DNA of 64,000 bases, from contig NZ_JAHZTD010000001.1 of assembly GCF_019599275.1 (NCBI RefSeq), forward strand, positions 62,001 through 126,000, written 5' to 3'. The translations under genes were made by a program, and so were the position numbers. The notes under the pieces were generated by a model. The model made no database searches, was not told the DNA's origin, and saw only the letters and a program-made list of their open reading frames with translations. Each line of letters begins with the position of its first letter. The stretch's first letter is position 1. The DNA is from Hymenobacter sp. HSC-4F20. GTDB lineage: Bacteria; Bacteroidota; Bacteroidia; Cytophagales; Hymenobacteraceae. Positions 52,821 through 62,129 of this stretch are shown piece after piece.

Positions 52821-53174
52821 TTACCTGCTTTTGGCAGGCTCAGGCAGCAGCTTGAAATACGTGGCCTTAAAGCGGTTGTCGACTACCTCGCCCTGTACCT
52901 CCGCCCGCCGAATGGCCTGGCAGAATCCGTCCTTGGCGTGGGCGTCGCCGTGCGAGTCGATGGTGGTGCCATCCACGAAATAAGCTTTGCCATCGAAGCG
53001 CACGGCCAGGTCGCAGCTTTTGCCTGGTAGGCCCAGCTGGCATTGCCCGCAGGCGGCCTGCACCACGCGCACGTCTTTTTTGGGGTCAGGAGCCGCCGTT
53101 GTGGTGGTGGTCTGGGCCTGCGCTGCCGATACGGTAGCGGCGCTGGTCAGCAGCAGAAATAGCAACGGTTTCAT
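52821..53174 (-). CDS. Secreted DUF6370-like protein with conserved cysteines
   Basis: The 117-residue product has a signal peptide (ending near VSAAQAQ). The mature part carries AACGQCQLGLPGKSCDLAVRFDGKAYFVDG and SHGDAHAKDGFCQAIRRAEVQGEV. Four cysteines (CGQC, C, C) with two histidines suggest metal binding or disulfides in the periplasm. The pattern is the DUF6370 family of Bacteroidota. Its role is unknown. Confidence 0.8.
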   Translation of the reverse strand: MKPLLFLLLTSAATVSAAQAQTTTTTAAPDPKKDVRVVQAACGQCQLGLPGKSCDLAVRFDGKAYFVDGTTIDSHGDAHAKDGFCQAIRRAEVQGEVVDNRFKATYFKLLPEPAKSR

Positions 53175-53211
53175 GGGGTAGGGAAAGGCGAGAATGTTCC
53201 GAATACGCAGC

Positions 53212-53730
53212 TTACGTAGCGGCCACCATAGTAGCTACCGCGCCGGCCGACATAGCCATGTAGTAGTTGGTGCAGTGAATAGCTACCAGAATGAGTAGGT
53301 GCCTGGCCTCAAAGGTTTCGAAAAGCTCGGTGCTACGAATGGCGTAGTCGTGCTTGGCTGTGCTCCATTTGAAATCAGGCTGGATGGTGAGCAGCTCCTG
53401 GCCGTGCTTGTCCTGTAGCACGTAGGTGTTTTTCATCAGGCTCTGGTTTTTCAGGACCAACGCTCTGTTCTCGCCACCCAACTTGGATTTCAGCACGATG
53501 TTGCCGTTCCAGTGCATCGTGAAGCTGAGTAGTACCGCTTCCTGGTCTTTCACCTCAATGGTAGTGCCCCAAAACCCTTTGGGCTCAACGCGTAAGGAAG
53601 TACCATCGGCCAGGGTCAGCGCCGCTTTAAACGAGTACCACTCCATGTACTTCAATTCGCCCAGCGGCGCGGCCTCAGCTAGCAGCGTAAACGTGCGGGC
53701 TTCCATTGATTTAACCTGGTATTCAGCCAT
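53212..53730 (-). CDS. Hypothetical protein, beta-rich with hydrophobic C-terminus
   Basis: The 172-residue product (start MAEYQVKSMEARTFTLLAE) is predicted to be mostly strands: SFKAALTLADGTSLRVEPKGFWGTTIEV, LSFTMHWNGNIVLKSKLG, NTYVLQDKHGQELLTIQPDFKW. The order loosely recalls tubby C-terminal-like or LURP-one-related folds, but I would not assign it. The last 25 residues (LLILVAIHCTNYYMAMSAGAVATMVAAT) are hydrophobic and may anchor it. Confidence 0.6.
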   Translation of the reverse strand: MAEYQVKSMEARTFTLLAEAAPLGELKYMEWYSFKAALTLADGTSLRVEPKGFWGTTIEVKDQEAVLLSFTMHWNGNIVLKSKLGGENRALVLKNQSLMKNTYVLQDKHGQELLTIQPDFKWSTAKHDYAIRSTELFETFEARHLLILVAIHCTNYYMAMSAGAVATMVAAT

Positions 53731-53866
53731 GGAAGTAGTATCGGAAGATAGAAAGCAGTTAGAGGGGTAGGCCACTACGCCCCGGCTGTTTGTCAGGCCG
53801 TAGCACGGGGCCAATATAGCAGGATTCAGTATGCTGGTAACGTAGTGCTTTTCTATGCTTCCCATT

Positions 53867-53902
53867 AAAAAAGGCCCGCACATTGCTGCACGGGCCTTTT
53901 TT
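53867..53902. terminator. Terminator at the end of the men operon
   Basis: AAAAAAGGCCCG pairs perfectly with CGGGCCTTTTTT, with partial pairing inside (GCA / TGC). It gives a U run on both strands and lies 20 bases after the menB stop codon. Confidence 0.9.
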
Positions 53903-53921
53903 GTAGCTATAGAGAATACGC

Positions 53922-54746
53922 TTACGGGAATTTGGGGAACTTCGAAAAGTCAGGCTTGCGCTTTTCGATGAAGGCGTTCTTGCCTTCTTTGGCTTCTTCG
54001 GAGAGGTAGTAGAGCAAGGTGGCGTTGCCGGCCAACTCCTGAATACCAGCCTGACCATCGAGTTCCGCATTGAAGCTTGATTTCAGCATGCGCAGGGCCA
54101 GGGGGCTCTTTTCGAGAATTTTGTGGCACCAGGCTACGGTGGTTTCCTCTAGCTGCTCCAGCGGCACTACCTTGTTTACCAAGCCCATGTCGAGGGCTTC
54201 CTGAGCATTGTACTGGTCGCAGAGGAACCAGATTTCGCGGGCCTTTTTCTGCCCCACAATGCGCGCCAGATAGCTAGCGCCGAAGCCGCCGTCGAACGAA
54301 CCTACGTTGGGACCAGTCTGGCCGAAACGGGCGTTTTCAGCGGCAATGGTCAGGTCGCAGACGACGTGTAGGACGTGGCCGCCCCCAATGGCCCAGCCGG
54401 CCACCATAGCTACCACGGGCTTGGGGATGGAGCGAATCATTTTCTGCAGATCCAGCACGTTCAGGCGGGGTACGGTGTCCTCGCCCACGTAGCCGCCGTG
54501 GCCGCGCACGCTCTGGTCGCCGCCCGAGCAGAAGGCTTTGCCGCCCTCACCCGTCAGGATGATAACGCCGATATCGGTGCGGTTGCGGCAGATGTCCATG
54601 GCCTCAATCATCTCCTGCACCGTGAGGGGCGTGAAGGCATTGTGCACCTGCGGGCGGTTGATGCTGATTTTAGCAATACCGCCGTGCTGCGTGAAAAGAA
54701 TTTCGCGGAACTCCTTAATCGGGGTCCAGGTAAGTTGTTCGGCCAT
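53922..54746 (-). CDS. menB: 1,4-dihydroxy-2-naphthoyl-CoA synthase
   Basis: The 274-residue crotonase-fold enzyme closes the second ring of the naphthoquinone. MenB marks are [27 protein letters not shown], the flexible loop [38 protein letters not shown] and the C-terminal [21 protein letters not shown]. The length is standard. It follows menD after 14 bases and ends the operon. Confidence 0.96.
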   Translation of the reverse strand: MAEQLTWTPIKEFREILFTQHGGIAKISINRPQVHNAFTPLTVQEMIEAMDICRNRTDIGVIILTGEGGKAFCSGGDQSVRGHGGYVGEDTVPRLNVLDLQKMIRSIPKPVVAMVAGWAIGGGHVLHVVCDLTIAAENARFGQTGPNVGSFDGGFGASYLARIVGQKKAREIWFLCDQYNAQEALDMGLVNKVVPLEQLEETTVAWCHKILEKSPLALRMLKSSFNAELDGQAGIQELAGNATLLYYLSEEAKEGKNAFIEKRKPDFSKFPKFP

Positions 54747-54760
54747 AAGGTGGGCAGTAG

Positions 54761-56716
54761 TTAGGAGGAAAATGAGGTCCGGACCGCGGCCCGGTACTGT
54801 TCAAAGAACTGGGCGTTGGTCTGGCTGTCGGTGGTAATTTCGAGCAGACTGGCGCCGGATTCGGGTGCAAAGAAAACCGGTAGCGCCGACTCTAGTTCAG
54901 CGAAAGACGAAACGGCGAAGTAGCGCAGGTTAAAATCGCGCGCCGTATTCTCGGCGCGCAGCATCTGACGCGTCTCGAAAAACTCTTCCAGCTCCGGCTG
55001 CTGGCGCGGCCCGTCGATGAGGCGGAAAATGCCGCCCGCGTGGTTGTTGAGCAGAATGACGCGCAGATTGGGGGTAGGGTAGTTGTGCCAGAAGGCGTTG
55101 CGGTCATAGAAGAAAGCTACGTCGCCGGTGAGCAGCACTACGGGCCGCTCCGGCTGGGCCAGGGCCGAACCTACGGCCGTGCTGTTGCAGCCATCAATAC
55201 CACTAGTACCCCGGTTGGCGAATACCTCGATGTTTCGGCCCGTCGGTAATCCCAAAATATTAGCGTAGCGCACGGCCATGCTGTTGGCCAGGTGCAGCGC
55301 GGCATGGTCGGGCAGTTGCTGCAGAGCTTGGTAGATGGCCGTAAACTCGTTGAACGGCTGGTTGGGCTGCTGCATGAACTCCTGCAGGAAGCCAGTAGCC
55401 CAGTTTTCGGCAGCCAACCAGGGCTTCAGATAAGCAGCTTTAGTGGTCGTCTGCGCTTCGTTGAGCTGTCCGCTGCTACCCGGCCAAGTAAGCCTTGGCG
55501 TGCCGGTAGGGGTAGGAACTACCGCTACGCGGGTGGCATCCTGGGCAGCGGCGTGGCTAGGCGCGGTAATAATTGAAATCGGGCCTTTAGAAGCTGTGGT
55601 TGCGCCAGTAATCGAACCTGCATCAAGTACTTCTGAGGCACCTATACTATCCGTTGTACTACGCATGTTCTCCATCAACAGAGCGGCAAAGAAATCAGCC
55701 GGCTCCATGCGGATGGTCTTGGTCAACGACTGGAACGTGTCGGCTACTACTCCCACGGGTTGGATGTGCCAATGCTGGGCTGGTTTGGCGTTGCGCAGGT
55801 AGAGTTTGAGGGCTTTAGAAATAAGGGACTGGCCGAACGTAATGAGCAGCTCCGGTTTCAGAGCTTCCTTCAGGCCCGGCTCCGGCACGGCCATAAATAT
55901 ATCCTGGCGGCCCAGGGGCCGCAGGCGCTGGTCGTAGCCGGGGGCGGCGGGCAGGTGCAGGTTGGCAATCAGGTCGCCTACTACCGGCACCTGATAGGCT
56001 GCCGCGAACTGGCGCAACGCCAGCAGCAAGTCCATATCGGCCGGGTGCTGACCGGCTACCACCAGCACGCGGCTGGTGTTGCGGATGGCTTCGGCTAGCT
56101 CCGTGAGGGTAGGGCCTGGCAGCTGGGGCCGGCCCGGCAGCTCGCGGGTTACTTTCACTGGGCCAAATGTCAGCTCCTCGCCGGCCTTGGGGTAGAAGGG
56201 CTCCCGCAGCGGCACGTTCACCTGCACCGGCCCGGCCGGAAACTGCTCAGCCAGCCCAATAGCTTCCGACACTAGGCGGGTGGCGTGCCACTGCGCATCG
56301 GCGTGGGTAGTATCAGTAGGGAAAGTGAAAGAGCCCTTGGCGTGCGCCCCATACAAATCCGTCTGCCGCACCGTTTGGCCGTCCAGCTGGTCAATCCATT
56401 CCGGGGGCCGGTCGGCGGTGAATACTACCAGCGGAATCTGCTGAAAGTAGGCCTCCGCTACGGCCGGCGCATAGTTCAGGCCCGCCGTGCCCGAGGTACA
56501 CACCAAGGCCACGGCCCGCCGCTGCGTTTGGGCCAGCCCCAGCCCAATAAAGGCCGCCGCCCGCTCATCGGGCACCGTTCGTACCCTGATTTCTGGATGG
56601 CGCGCGAAGGCAATGGTCAGCGGCGCGCACCGGGAACCCGGCGACAGCACCACATCCGTAACACCCAGCCGGGCGCAGATTTCAGGGATGTTATGAACAG
56701 CTTGGAGGGAAGACAT
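54761..56716 (-). CDS. menD: 2-Succinyl-5-enolpyruvyl-6-hydroxy-3-cyclohexene-1-carboxylate synthase
   Basis: The ThDP enzyme joins isochorismate with 2-oxoglutarate. It starts with [29 protein letters not shown] and the catalytic-glutamate region [15 protein letters not shown], and ends with [20 protein letters not shown] and [19 protein letters not shown]. At 651 residues it is longer than most MenD proteins (about 550-600). The extra length is a Ser/Thr/Ala-rich stretch of about 70 residues between the middle and ThDP domains (around 355-430) that looks like a disordered insert. It lies between the 108-residue gene and menB. Confidence 0.95.
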   Translation of the reverse strand: MSSLQAVHNIPEICARLGVTDVVLSPGSRCAPLTIAFARHPEIRVRTVPDERAAAFIGLGLAQTQRRAVALVCTSGTAGLNYAPAVAEAYFQQIPLVVFTADRPPEWIDQLDGQTVRQTDLYGAHAKGSFTFPTDTTHADAQWHATRLVSEAIGLAEQFPAGPVQVNVPLREPFYPKAGEELTFGPVKVTRELPGRPQLPGPTLTELAEAIRNTSRVLVVAGQHPADMDLLLALRQFAAAYQVPVVGDLIANLHLPAAPGYDQRLRPLGRQDIFMAVPEPGLKEALKPELLITFGQSLISKALKLYLRNAKPAQHWHIQPVGVVADTFQSLTKTIRMEPADFFAALLMENMRSTTDSIGASEVLDAGSITGATTASKGPISIITAPSHAAAQDATRVAVVPTPTGTPRLTWPGSSGQLNEAQTTTKAAYLKPWLAAENWATGFLQEFMQQPNQPFNEFTAIYQALQQLPDHAALHLANSMAVRYANILGLPTGRNIEVFANRGTSGIDGCNSTAVGSALAQPERPVVLLTGDVAFFYDRNAFWHNYPTPNLRVILLNNHAGGIFRLIDGPRQQPELEEFFETRQMLRAENTARDFNLRYFAVSSFAELESALPVFFAPESGASLLEITTDSQTNAQFFEQYRAAVRTSFSS

Positions 56717-56790
56717 GGGGTAGGAAATAGAGGCAGGAGCTGAATTCAGCTACGTCAGAACGAGTGTATAAGCGAGGCTATAACCGATGG

Positions 56791-57117
56791 CTAGATGTGA
56801 ATGTCTTCAGGCTTTACTCCGGCTTCGCGCATAATGTCGCAGGCTACATCGTAGAGAAAGTCCCGTTCCTCAGTATCAAAATCGTCGGTATCCCACTCCT
56901 CCAAAAACGACTGGGTGGCAGCCGTCAACTCCGGGCTGCCCGGTGCGGCCTTGCGCAGAGCGCTCTGCAAATGCCGCACGAAGCCAATAATGGCCTGTTG
57001 CATGTCTTGCTGCACATCGTCGTCGGAGGGGCGCAGGCCGCGGGCCTCCCAGCTCTCCGCCGAAAAATTATTGCGAGTGACGTAGGCTTCGAGCTGCTGA
57101 TGGATGGTAGTGCTCAT
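56791..57117 (-). CDS. Small acidic protein inside the men operon, unknown
   Basis: The 108-residue product is helical and acidic (QLEAYVTRNNFSAESWEARGL, DDDVQQDMQQAIIGFVRHLQSAL, FLEEWDTDDFDTEERDFLYDVACDIMREAG). It sits between menF (32 bases away) and menD (74 bases) in the same direction, so it is likely cotranscribed. It is not MenH, MenC or any menaquinone enzyme I know. A regulatory or unrelated role is possible. The start MSTTIHQQLEAY was chosen over a longer frame that overlaps menF. Confidence 0.7.
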   Translation of the reverse strand: MSTTIHQQLEAYVTRNNFSAESWEARGLRPSDDDVQQDMQQAIIGFVRHLQSALRKAAPGSPELTAATQSFLEEWDTDDFDTEERDFLYDVACDIMREAGVKPEDIHI

Positions 57118-57149
57118 GGAGGAAGGGCAAGTAAATAACGAAGCTTTGT

Positions 57150-58391
57150 TTACGCTGAAGCCGGGGAAGGTTCCTGCAGAATAGCCCCTACGGTGCGCAA
57201 CTTCAATTCGGTTTCCTGCCACTCACGGGCGGGGTCCGAGTCGATGGTGAGACCAGTGCCAGCGTAGAGGATGGCTTCTTGGAGGCGCAGCTGCAGGCAG
57301 CGGAGATTTACGTAGAGGCGGGCCACGCCGGCATCGGGTAGGTTTACGGGACCCAGGAAGCCTGCATAATATGCCCGGTCGTAGCCCTCATGGCGGCGCA
57401 AAAACTCCAGGGCGGGCTGCTTGGGTACGCCGCCCACGGCGGGGGTAGGGTGCAGCAGCCGCAGCATATCGGTGCCGAGGGTCGGGAAAGGAACCTGGGT
57501 GAGGTGCACGGCGAAATCGGTGCGCAAGTGCAGGAGCTGCCCGGCGGCCACGGTGCGCGGGCCCCGCTCGTCGTACTCGCGCAGGCGCAGCTGCTTAAAG
57601 CAGTTCACAATGTAGCGGGCTACCATGGCGTGTTCCTCCAGGTCTTTATGGGCCCATTTGGCTGTAGCCGGCTTCATGCCTGGCAGCAGGGGCTGGGTGC
57701 CTGCCAGCGCCATCGTCCGGAATACCTGGTTCTCATCTATTTCGGCCAGCACTTCGGGTGTAGCGCCCAGCCAGGTTCCTACCCCCGGAGCACTCACCAA
57801 CGATACAAAGGCATTGGGGTAACGCTCCTGCAGCTCAGCAAAGGCTGCCAGCGCATCAAACCCAGCGGGCAGCGCCCGGCGTACTGCCCGGCTCGATACT
57901 ACTTTTTGCACCGTGCCGGCCTCAATAGCGGCCACCCCGGCCGCTACCAGCGCCTCGTACTCGGCCTGCGAAGCCGTGGCCGGCACCGGCTGACGGCTCA
58001 GGTGCCAGGGCAGTTCCGCAGTTTCGGGGAGGGTAGCAAAACGCTGCCGCAGCTCCGGTAGGCGCGCCGCCGCCGCGGCACTCACCTGAATTTCCTCGGG
58101 CTGCGCCAGATCAAAAAACAGGTCGGCCGGCAAAAAGAGCGGCGGGTTGTGGTCGGAGTCGCGAAAGGGAAAGAAGGCAAAACCGGCCGGAGCCGTGGGC
58201 TCCAAGGCGGGCGGCAACCCCACATACGCCGAATCGACTTTCAGACTCAGGCACAACCGGGGCTGCTCAGTACCGGGCAGCCGCCACAGGGCCACCGGTC
58301 GGCCGCTGGTGAGGGCCAGCGCCACCAGCCGCCGCAACCGTTCGGCTACAGGCAGCTCGGGCTTCCAGGAAATGCGCTGCAGGCTGCTCAT
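57150..58391 (-). CDS. menF: Isochorismate synthase
   Basis: The 413-residue chorismate-binding enzyme makes isochorismate, the first dedicated menaquinone precursor. The C-terminal catalytic part has VQKVVSSRAVRRALP, WLGATPEVLAEIDENQVFRTMALAGT, ELLLHRTDFAVHL-type RTDFAVHLTQ, LHPTPAVGGVPKQPALEFL and RAYYAGFLGPV. The N-terminal third is poorly conserved. It overlaps the thioesterase gene by four bases (ATGA), which fixes the start. An entC-type siderophore role is possible, but the neighbours support MenF. Confidence 0.92.
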   Translation of the reverse strand: MSSLQRISWKPELPVAERLRRLVALALTSGRPVALWRLPGTEQPRLCLSLKVDSAYVGLPPALEPTAPAGFAFFPFRDSDHNPPLFLPADLFFDLAQPEEIQVSAAAAARLPELRQRFATLPETAELPWHLSRQPVPATASQAEYEALVAAGVAAIEAGTVQKVVSSRAVRRALPAGFDALAAFAELQERYPNAFVSLVSAPGVGTWLGATPEVLAEIDENQVFRTMALAGTQPLLPGMKPATAKWAHKDLEEHAMVARYIVNCFKQLRLREYDERGPRTVAAGQLLHLRTDFAVHLTQVPFPTLGTDMLRLLHPTPAVGGVPKQPALEFLRRHEGYDRAYYAGFLGPVNLPDAGVARLYVNLRCLQLRLQEAILYAGTGLTIDSDPAREWQETELKLRTVGAILQEPSPASA

Positions 58392-58819
58392 GCCTGCGGT
58401 TTTGCTGAAGGCAGGTCGATGACGGCCATGGTGATACGGCTGATGCAGACCAAAGCGCCGGTTTCCTCGTGCGTAATCCGGATTTCCCACACCTGCGTGC
58501 TACGCCCTACGTGCAGCGCCGTGGCCCGCCCAATTACGTAGCCGTCGCGCACGCCTTTGATATGGTTGGCATTGATTTCCAGTCCCACGCAGGCTTGCTT
58601 CGTGGGGTCGAGCTTGGTAGCGGCGGCCACGCTGCCCAGGGTTTCGGCCAGGGCCACCGAGGCGCCGCCGTGCAGCAGGCCCATGGGCTGGTGGGTACGC
58701 CCATCTACCGGCATGCGCCCTTCCAGGTACTCGTCGGTGAGGGCGGTCAGTTCAATGCCGAGGGAGTCGGCCAGGGTAGGGCGGGTGCTGACCCACTGTT
58801 TAATTTGCTCCAGCGTCAT
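58388..58819 (-). CDS. menI: Hotdog thioesterase, probable 1,4-dihydroxy-2-naphthoyl-CoA hydrolase
   Basis: The 143-residue protein is of the PaaI/YdiI type: MGLLHGGASVALAETLGSVAAAT holds the catalytic Glu/His region, and the strand order VGLEINANHIKGVRDGYVIGRATALHVGRSTQVWEIRI matches E. coli MenI (YdiI). It would release 1,4-dihydroxy-2-naphthoate from its CoA ester, the step after MenB. The operon position supports this over a phenylacetate-type thioesterase. It is the first gene of the men operon and couples to menF by overlap. Confidence 0.85.
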   Translation of the reverse strand: MTLEQIKQWVSTRPTLADSLGIELTALTDEYLEGRMPVDGRTHQPMGLLHGGASVALAETLGSVAAATKLDPTKQACVGLEINANHIKGVRDGYVIGRATALHVGRSTQVWEIRITHEETGALVCISRITMAVIDLPSAKPQA

Positions 58820-59021
58820 GGATAGGGGCGGGGTGGAAGAGGCGGTGTTTCCCGGAAAAAGGATGTTGCCTCTCTTCCGTTATAACAAAGTCGGCGCTTG
58901 ATGTTCCGGGCCGACCCGCCCTGCGTATACGTAAAACAGAAGAACAAACTCTGCCCTCTGACACGTCCTTTCCAGCGAAAAGACCGTACTTTAAAGCAGA
59001 AACAGCAAAACTAGCGGGAAA

Positions 59022-59645
59022 GTGAGCGTCAAAAAAATCTACCTCATCCGCCACGGACAGACCGATTTCAACGTGCGCGGAATTGTACAGGGCAGTGGCG
59101 TCGATTCCTCGCTGAATGAGGCTGGGCGTCGGCAGGCGGCGCGTTTTTTCGCGGCCTACCGTCATATTCCCTTCGATAAGGTGTACACCTCCGTGCTCCA
59201 GCGCACCCACCAGTCGGTGCAGGGCTTTCTGGAGCTGGGCCTACCCCACGAGCAGCACGCCGGCCTCAACGAAATCAGCTGGGGCACCCGCGAGGGTACG
59301 CGCATCACGCCCGAGGAAGACGAGGAATACCACCGGGTGCTGCAAGACTGGAAGGCCGGCCGCACGCACGTAAGTATGGAAGGCGGCGAAAGCCCCGACG
59401 ACGTAGCGGCTCGCCAACGCCCCGTAATTGAGCTACTTACCTCGCGCCCCGAGGAGAAAACAGTGTTGGTGTGCATGCATGGCCGGGCTATGCGCGTGCT
59501 GCTCTGCCAGCTGCTGGGCTACCCCCTCAGCCAGATGGATTCCTTCGAGCACCACAACCTCTGCCTCTACCAGCTCGATTATACCGGCTCTATGTTCACC
59601 GTCCGCAGCTTCCTCGACGTGCGCCACCTGCAGGAGGCCGTGTAG
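59022..59645 (+). CDS. Histidine phosphatase family protein
   Basis: The 207-residue cytoplasmic protein starts at GTG (MSVKKIYLIRHGQTDFN follows) and has the RHG motif with catalytic His11, the acid region LNEISWGTREGTRI, and the second His in VLVCMHGRAMRVLLCQLLGYP. It is phosphoglycerate-mutase-like; substrates in this group include sugar phosphates and alpha-ribazole phosphate. No cobalamin genes are near, so the substrate is open. Confidence 0.88.
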   Translation: MSVKKIYLIRHGQTDFNVRGIVQGSGVDSSLNEAGRRQAARFFAAYRHIPFDKVYTSVLQRTHQSVQGFLELGLPHEQHAGLNEISWGTREGTRITPEEDEEYHRVLQDWKAGRTHVSMEGGESPDDVAARQRPVIELLTSRPEEKTVLVCMHGRAMRVLLCQLLGYPLSQMDSFEHHNLCLYQLDYTGSMFTVRSFLDVRHLQEAV

Positions 59646-59940
59646 CGCCCGGTGGGGCAGCTTGCCCTCATGCCGGCTAGCACTACCAATTATGGAAAAG
59701 CTGTGCAGGCAAGTAGCCGTGCCCCCGCCGTAAACGATTTGCCTCGTTTGGCATAACCAACCGTAGTAGTACCTAGTCAACCCCACCCTGTGCCTTCCTA
59801 GGGCCGTTGGGGGTGGCGTATAAGCAGGCCGGGTAAGTTTAGTCGGATGTTTCGACCGTAGAAGGCGTAGCGTTCTGCGAGCCGAAGAGCAAAGGCGAAA
59901 ATTCGCTGTTCTAGGCCTCTTCATAGAAGAACGGCTTTAG
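59646..59940. other. Gene-free stretch between the phosphatase and the E2 gene
   Basis: No gene or clear hairpin is seen in these 295 bases. The E2 promoter begins immediately after. Confidence 0.5.
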
Positions 59941-59971
59941 TTTGCACCCCCAAAAATTCGGGCTAATTTTG
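59941..59971 (+). promoter_or_regulatory. Consensus Bacteroidota promoter of the E2 gene
   Basis: TTTG (-33) is followed after exactly 19 bases by TAATTTTG (-7), an exact TAnnTTTG. Transcription should begin near 59978, about 20 bases before the ATG. This is the best promoter in the window and a reference for the other calls. Confidence 0.85.
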
Positions 59972-59998
59972 GCCCCACTCAACCCAACGAAGACGCAG

Positions 59999-61756
59999 AT
60001 GGCCGAACTCATAAAAATGCCCAAAATGAGCGACACGATGACCGAAGGGGTCATTGCTTCGTGGCTCAAAAAAGTAGGCGACAAAGTGAAATCCGGGGAT
60101 ATCCTGGCCGAAGTTGAAACCGACAAGGCCACGATGGAACTCGAAAACTACGAGGACGGCACCCTACTCCATATCGGCCCGAAGGAAGGTGAAGCCGTAC
60201 CCGTAGACGGTCTGTTAGCCATTGTTGGCAAGGAAGGCGAAGATATTTCCGCGCTGTTGAATGGTGGCGGAGCGGCTCCGGCTCCTGTGGCCGAAGCTCC
60301 CAAAGCGGAAGCTGCGCCAGCTCCGGCCCCCGCGCCTACCCCCGCACCCGCTCCGGCTACTACTCCGGCCCCGGCTCCTGCACCCGCAGCCGCTCCGGCT
60401 GGCAACGGCAAGAAAGCCACCATCATCCGGATGCCCAAAATGAGCGACACGATGACGGAAGGCACCATCGCTGCCTGGCTCAAGAAAGTAGGCGACAAAG
60501 TAAAATCCGGCGACATTCTGGCCGAAGTGGAAACCGATAAGGCAACCATGGAGCTGGATAACTACGAAGACGGCACCCTGCTCTACGTAGGCCCGAAAGA
60601 AGGCGAAGCTATTCCGGTAGACGGCATTCTGGCCATCATCGGGGAAGAGGGCGCTGATGTACAGGCCCTGCTTGGCGGCCAGTCGGGCGGTAGCGCCTCA
60701 CCCGCTCCGGCGGCTGCGGAAGCTGCTCCGGCCCCCGCTACTTCGTCGGCTCCGGCTCCGGCTGCCGAGGAAGCTCCGGCCCAGAACGGCGGCCGCATCT
60801 TCGCTTCGCCCCTGGCCAAAAGCATTGCCAAAGACAAAGGCATTGACCTGAGTACCATCAAAGGCTCGGGTGAAAACGGCCGCATCGTTTCCCGCGACCT
60901 GGAAAAAGCCCAACCCTCGGCTGCTACTGCTCCGGCCGCGCAACCTGCTGCCGCTCCTTCCCAGCCCGCCCAGGCGGCCAACACGCAGTCGGAGTACATT
61001 CAGGCCGCCCTCCCCGAGCAGCCCAAAGCCGCTCCGGCTCCGGTGGCTACCCCTGCAGCGCCAGCCGCTGCCGAAGGCACCTACACCGATACGCCGGTGT
61101 CGCAGATGCGCAAGGTAATTGCTCGCCGTCTGTCCGAGAGCCTGTTCACGGCTCCGCATTTCTATCTGACGATGGAAATCCTGATGGACCGCGCCATGGA
61201 AGTTCGCACCCAGCTCAACGCCCTGTCGCCGGTGAAGCTGTCGTTCAACGACATGGTTATCAAGGCATCGGCCGTGGCCCTGAAGCAGCACCCCGCCATC
61301 AACTCCTCCTGGCTCGGCGACAAAATCCGCCAGAACAAGGTGGTGAACATTGGCGTGGCTGTGGCCGTGGACGAAGGATTGCTGGTGCCGGTAGTGCGCA
61401 ACGCCGACGGCAAAGGCCTCTCGGCTATTGCTACCGAGGTGAAAGAGCTGGCCGGCAAAGCCAAGAGCAAGAAGCTGCAGCCCAGCGAGTGGGAGGGTAG
61501 CACCTTCACCATCTCCAACCTGGGCATGTTCGGCATTGAAGAGTTCACCGCCATCATCAACCCCCCGGATGCCTGCATCCTGGCCGTGGGTGGCATCAAG
61601 CAAACGGCTGTCGTAAAAGACGGTCAGCTGGCCATCGGCAACGTGATGAAAGTGACGTTGAGCTGCGACCACCGGGTAGTAGACGGTGCCACCGGCGCCG
61701 CCTTCCTCCAGACACTGAAGAGCTTGCTGGAAGACCCCATGCGCATGCTCATCTGA
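59999..61756 (+). CDS. pdhC: Pyruvate dehydrogenase complex dihydrolipoyl acetyltransferase (E2)
   Basis: The 585-residue core of the pyruvate dehydrogenase complex has two lipoyl domains (about 1-80 and 140-218; lipoyl Lys43 in EVETDKATMELEN and the matching Lys in the second), each followed by an Ala/Pro linker. An E1/E3-binding domain follows (IFASPLAKSIAKDKGIDL, GSGENGRIVSRDLE), then the catalytic domain with PVSQMRKVIARRLSES and the active-site SCDHRVVDGATGAAFL. It moves acetyl groups from E1 to CoA. The E1 and E3 genes are not in the window. The start and the promoter agree. Confidence 0.95.
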   Translation: MAELIKMPKMSDTMTEGVIASWLKKVGDKVKSGDILAEVETDKATMELENYEDGTLLHIGPKEGEAVPVDGLLAIVGKEGEDISALLNGGGAAPAPVAEAPKAEAAPAPAPAPTPAPAPATTPAPAPAPAAAPAGNGKKATIIRMPKMSDTMTEGTIAAWLKKVGDKVKSGDILAEVETDKATMELDNYEDGTLLYVGPKEGEAIPVDGILAIIGEEGADVQALLGGQSGGSASPAPAAAEAAPAPATSSAPAPAAEEAPAQNGGRIFASPLAKSIAKDKGIDLSTIKGSGENGRIVSRDLEKAQPSAATAPAAQPAAAPSQPAQAANTQSEYIQAALPEQPKAAPAPVATPAAPAAAEGTYTDTPVSQMRKVIARRLSESLFTAPHFYLTMEILMDRAMEVRTQLNALSPVKLSFNDMVIKASAVALKQHPAINSSWLGDKIRQNKVVNIGVAVAVDEGLLVPVVRNADGKGLSAIATEVKELAGKAKSKKLQPSEWEGSTFTISNLGMFGIEEFTAIINPPDACILAVGGIKQTAVVKDGQLAIGNVMKVTLSCDHRVVDGATGAAFLQTLKSLLEDPMRMLI

Positions 61757-61782
61757 TCAGTGCGAGCAGCATAAGACCAGAG

Positions 61783-61812
61783 AAGCCGGCCCACTAGGGC
61801 CGGCTTTTTTGT
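61783..61812 (+). terminator. Intrinsic terminator after pdhC
   Basis: AAGCCGGCCC pairs perfectly with GGGCCGGCTT around ACTA and is followed by TTTT, 26 bases after the stop codon. Confidence 0.95.
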
Positions 61813-61876
61813 TGCCAAAGGGGTAGCAGTCGGTAGCTGCAACGAGAGAGTACTACGCGGACTTTGCTATAAGAAT

Positions 61877-62029
61877 GTGTCATGCTCTGAGCGAAGTCGA
61901 AGCATCTCTACTTCTGGCTAATCAAGGGGGTAGTACTAGCAACCGCTCCATACCCCACGGTTTAAACCTGAGGCCAGTGAACGTCTAATTTTAAGCAGTG
62001 AAAATGCTTCGCGTCCGCGTAGCAGGACT
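61877..62029. repeat. Dispersed palindromic repeat, copy before the AraC-Ogt gene
   Basis: GTGTCATGCTCTGAGCGAAG and GAAGCATCTCTACTTC at one side answer AAAATGCTTCGCGTC and AGCAGGAC at the other. The centre holds ACGGTTTAAACCTGAGGCC, a decayed copy of the AGCCCAGGGTTTAAACC palindrome found inside the ilvB-ilvN copy. The arms are worn. Confidence 0.65.
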
Positions 62030-62074
62030 GTTGCTGCGGTTTCTGCCATATTCGCAAACTGCGCAAGATTCGGA

Positions 62075-62105
62075 TTGAACCGGGGCCAACGGGCTGATAC
62101 TTTTG
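62075..62105 (+). promoter_or_regulatory. Consensus promoter of the AraC-Ogt gene
   Basis: TTG is followed after 20 bases by TACTTTTG, an exact TAnnTTTG. The predicted transcript starts near 62112, which rules out the in-frame TTG at 62103 as a start and supports the ATG at 62130. Confidence 0.8.
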
Positions 62106-62129
62106 AGGCAGTACTACCCCTTCCTCGTT

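Noticed and set aside
60698..61672. 324-codon minus-strand frame opposite the E2 gene, rich in Gly, Arg and Ser
   Set aside because: It is the complement of the Ala/Pro linkers and catalytic domain of E2 and has no independent support.
62103..62129. TTG start for the AraC-Ogt gene
   Set aside because: The TTG lies inside the -7 box of an exact promoter, so it cannot be in the transcript; the ATG 27 bases on is used.
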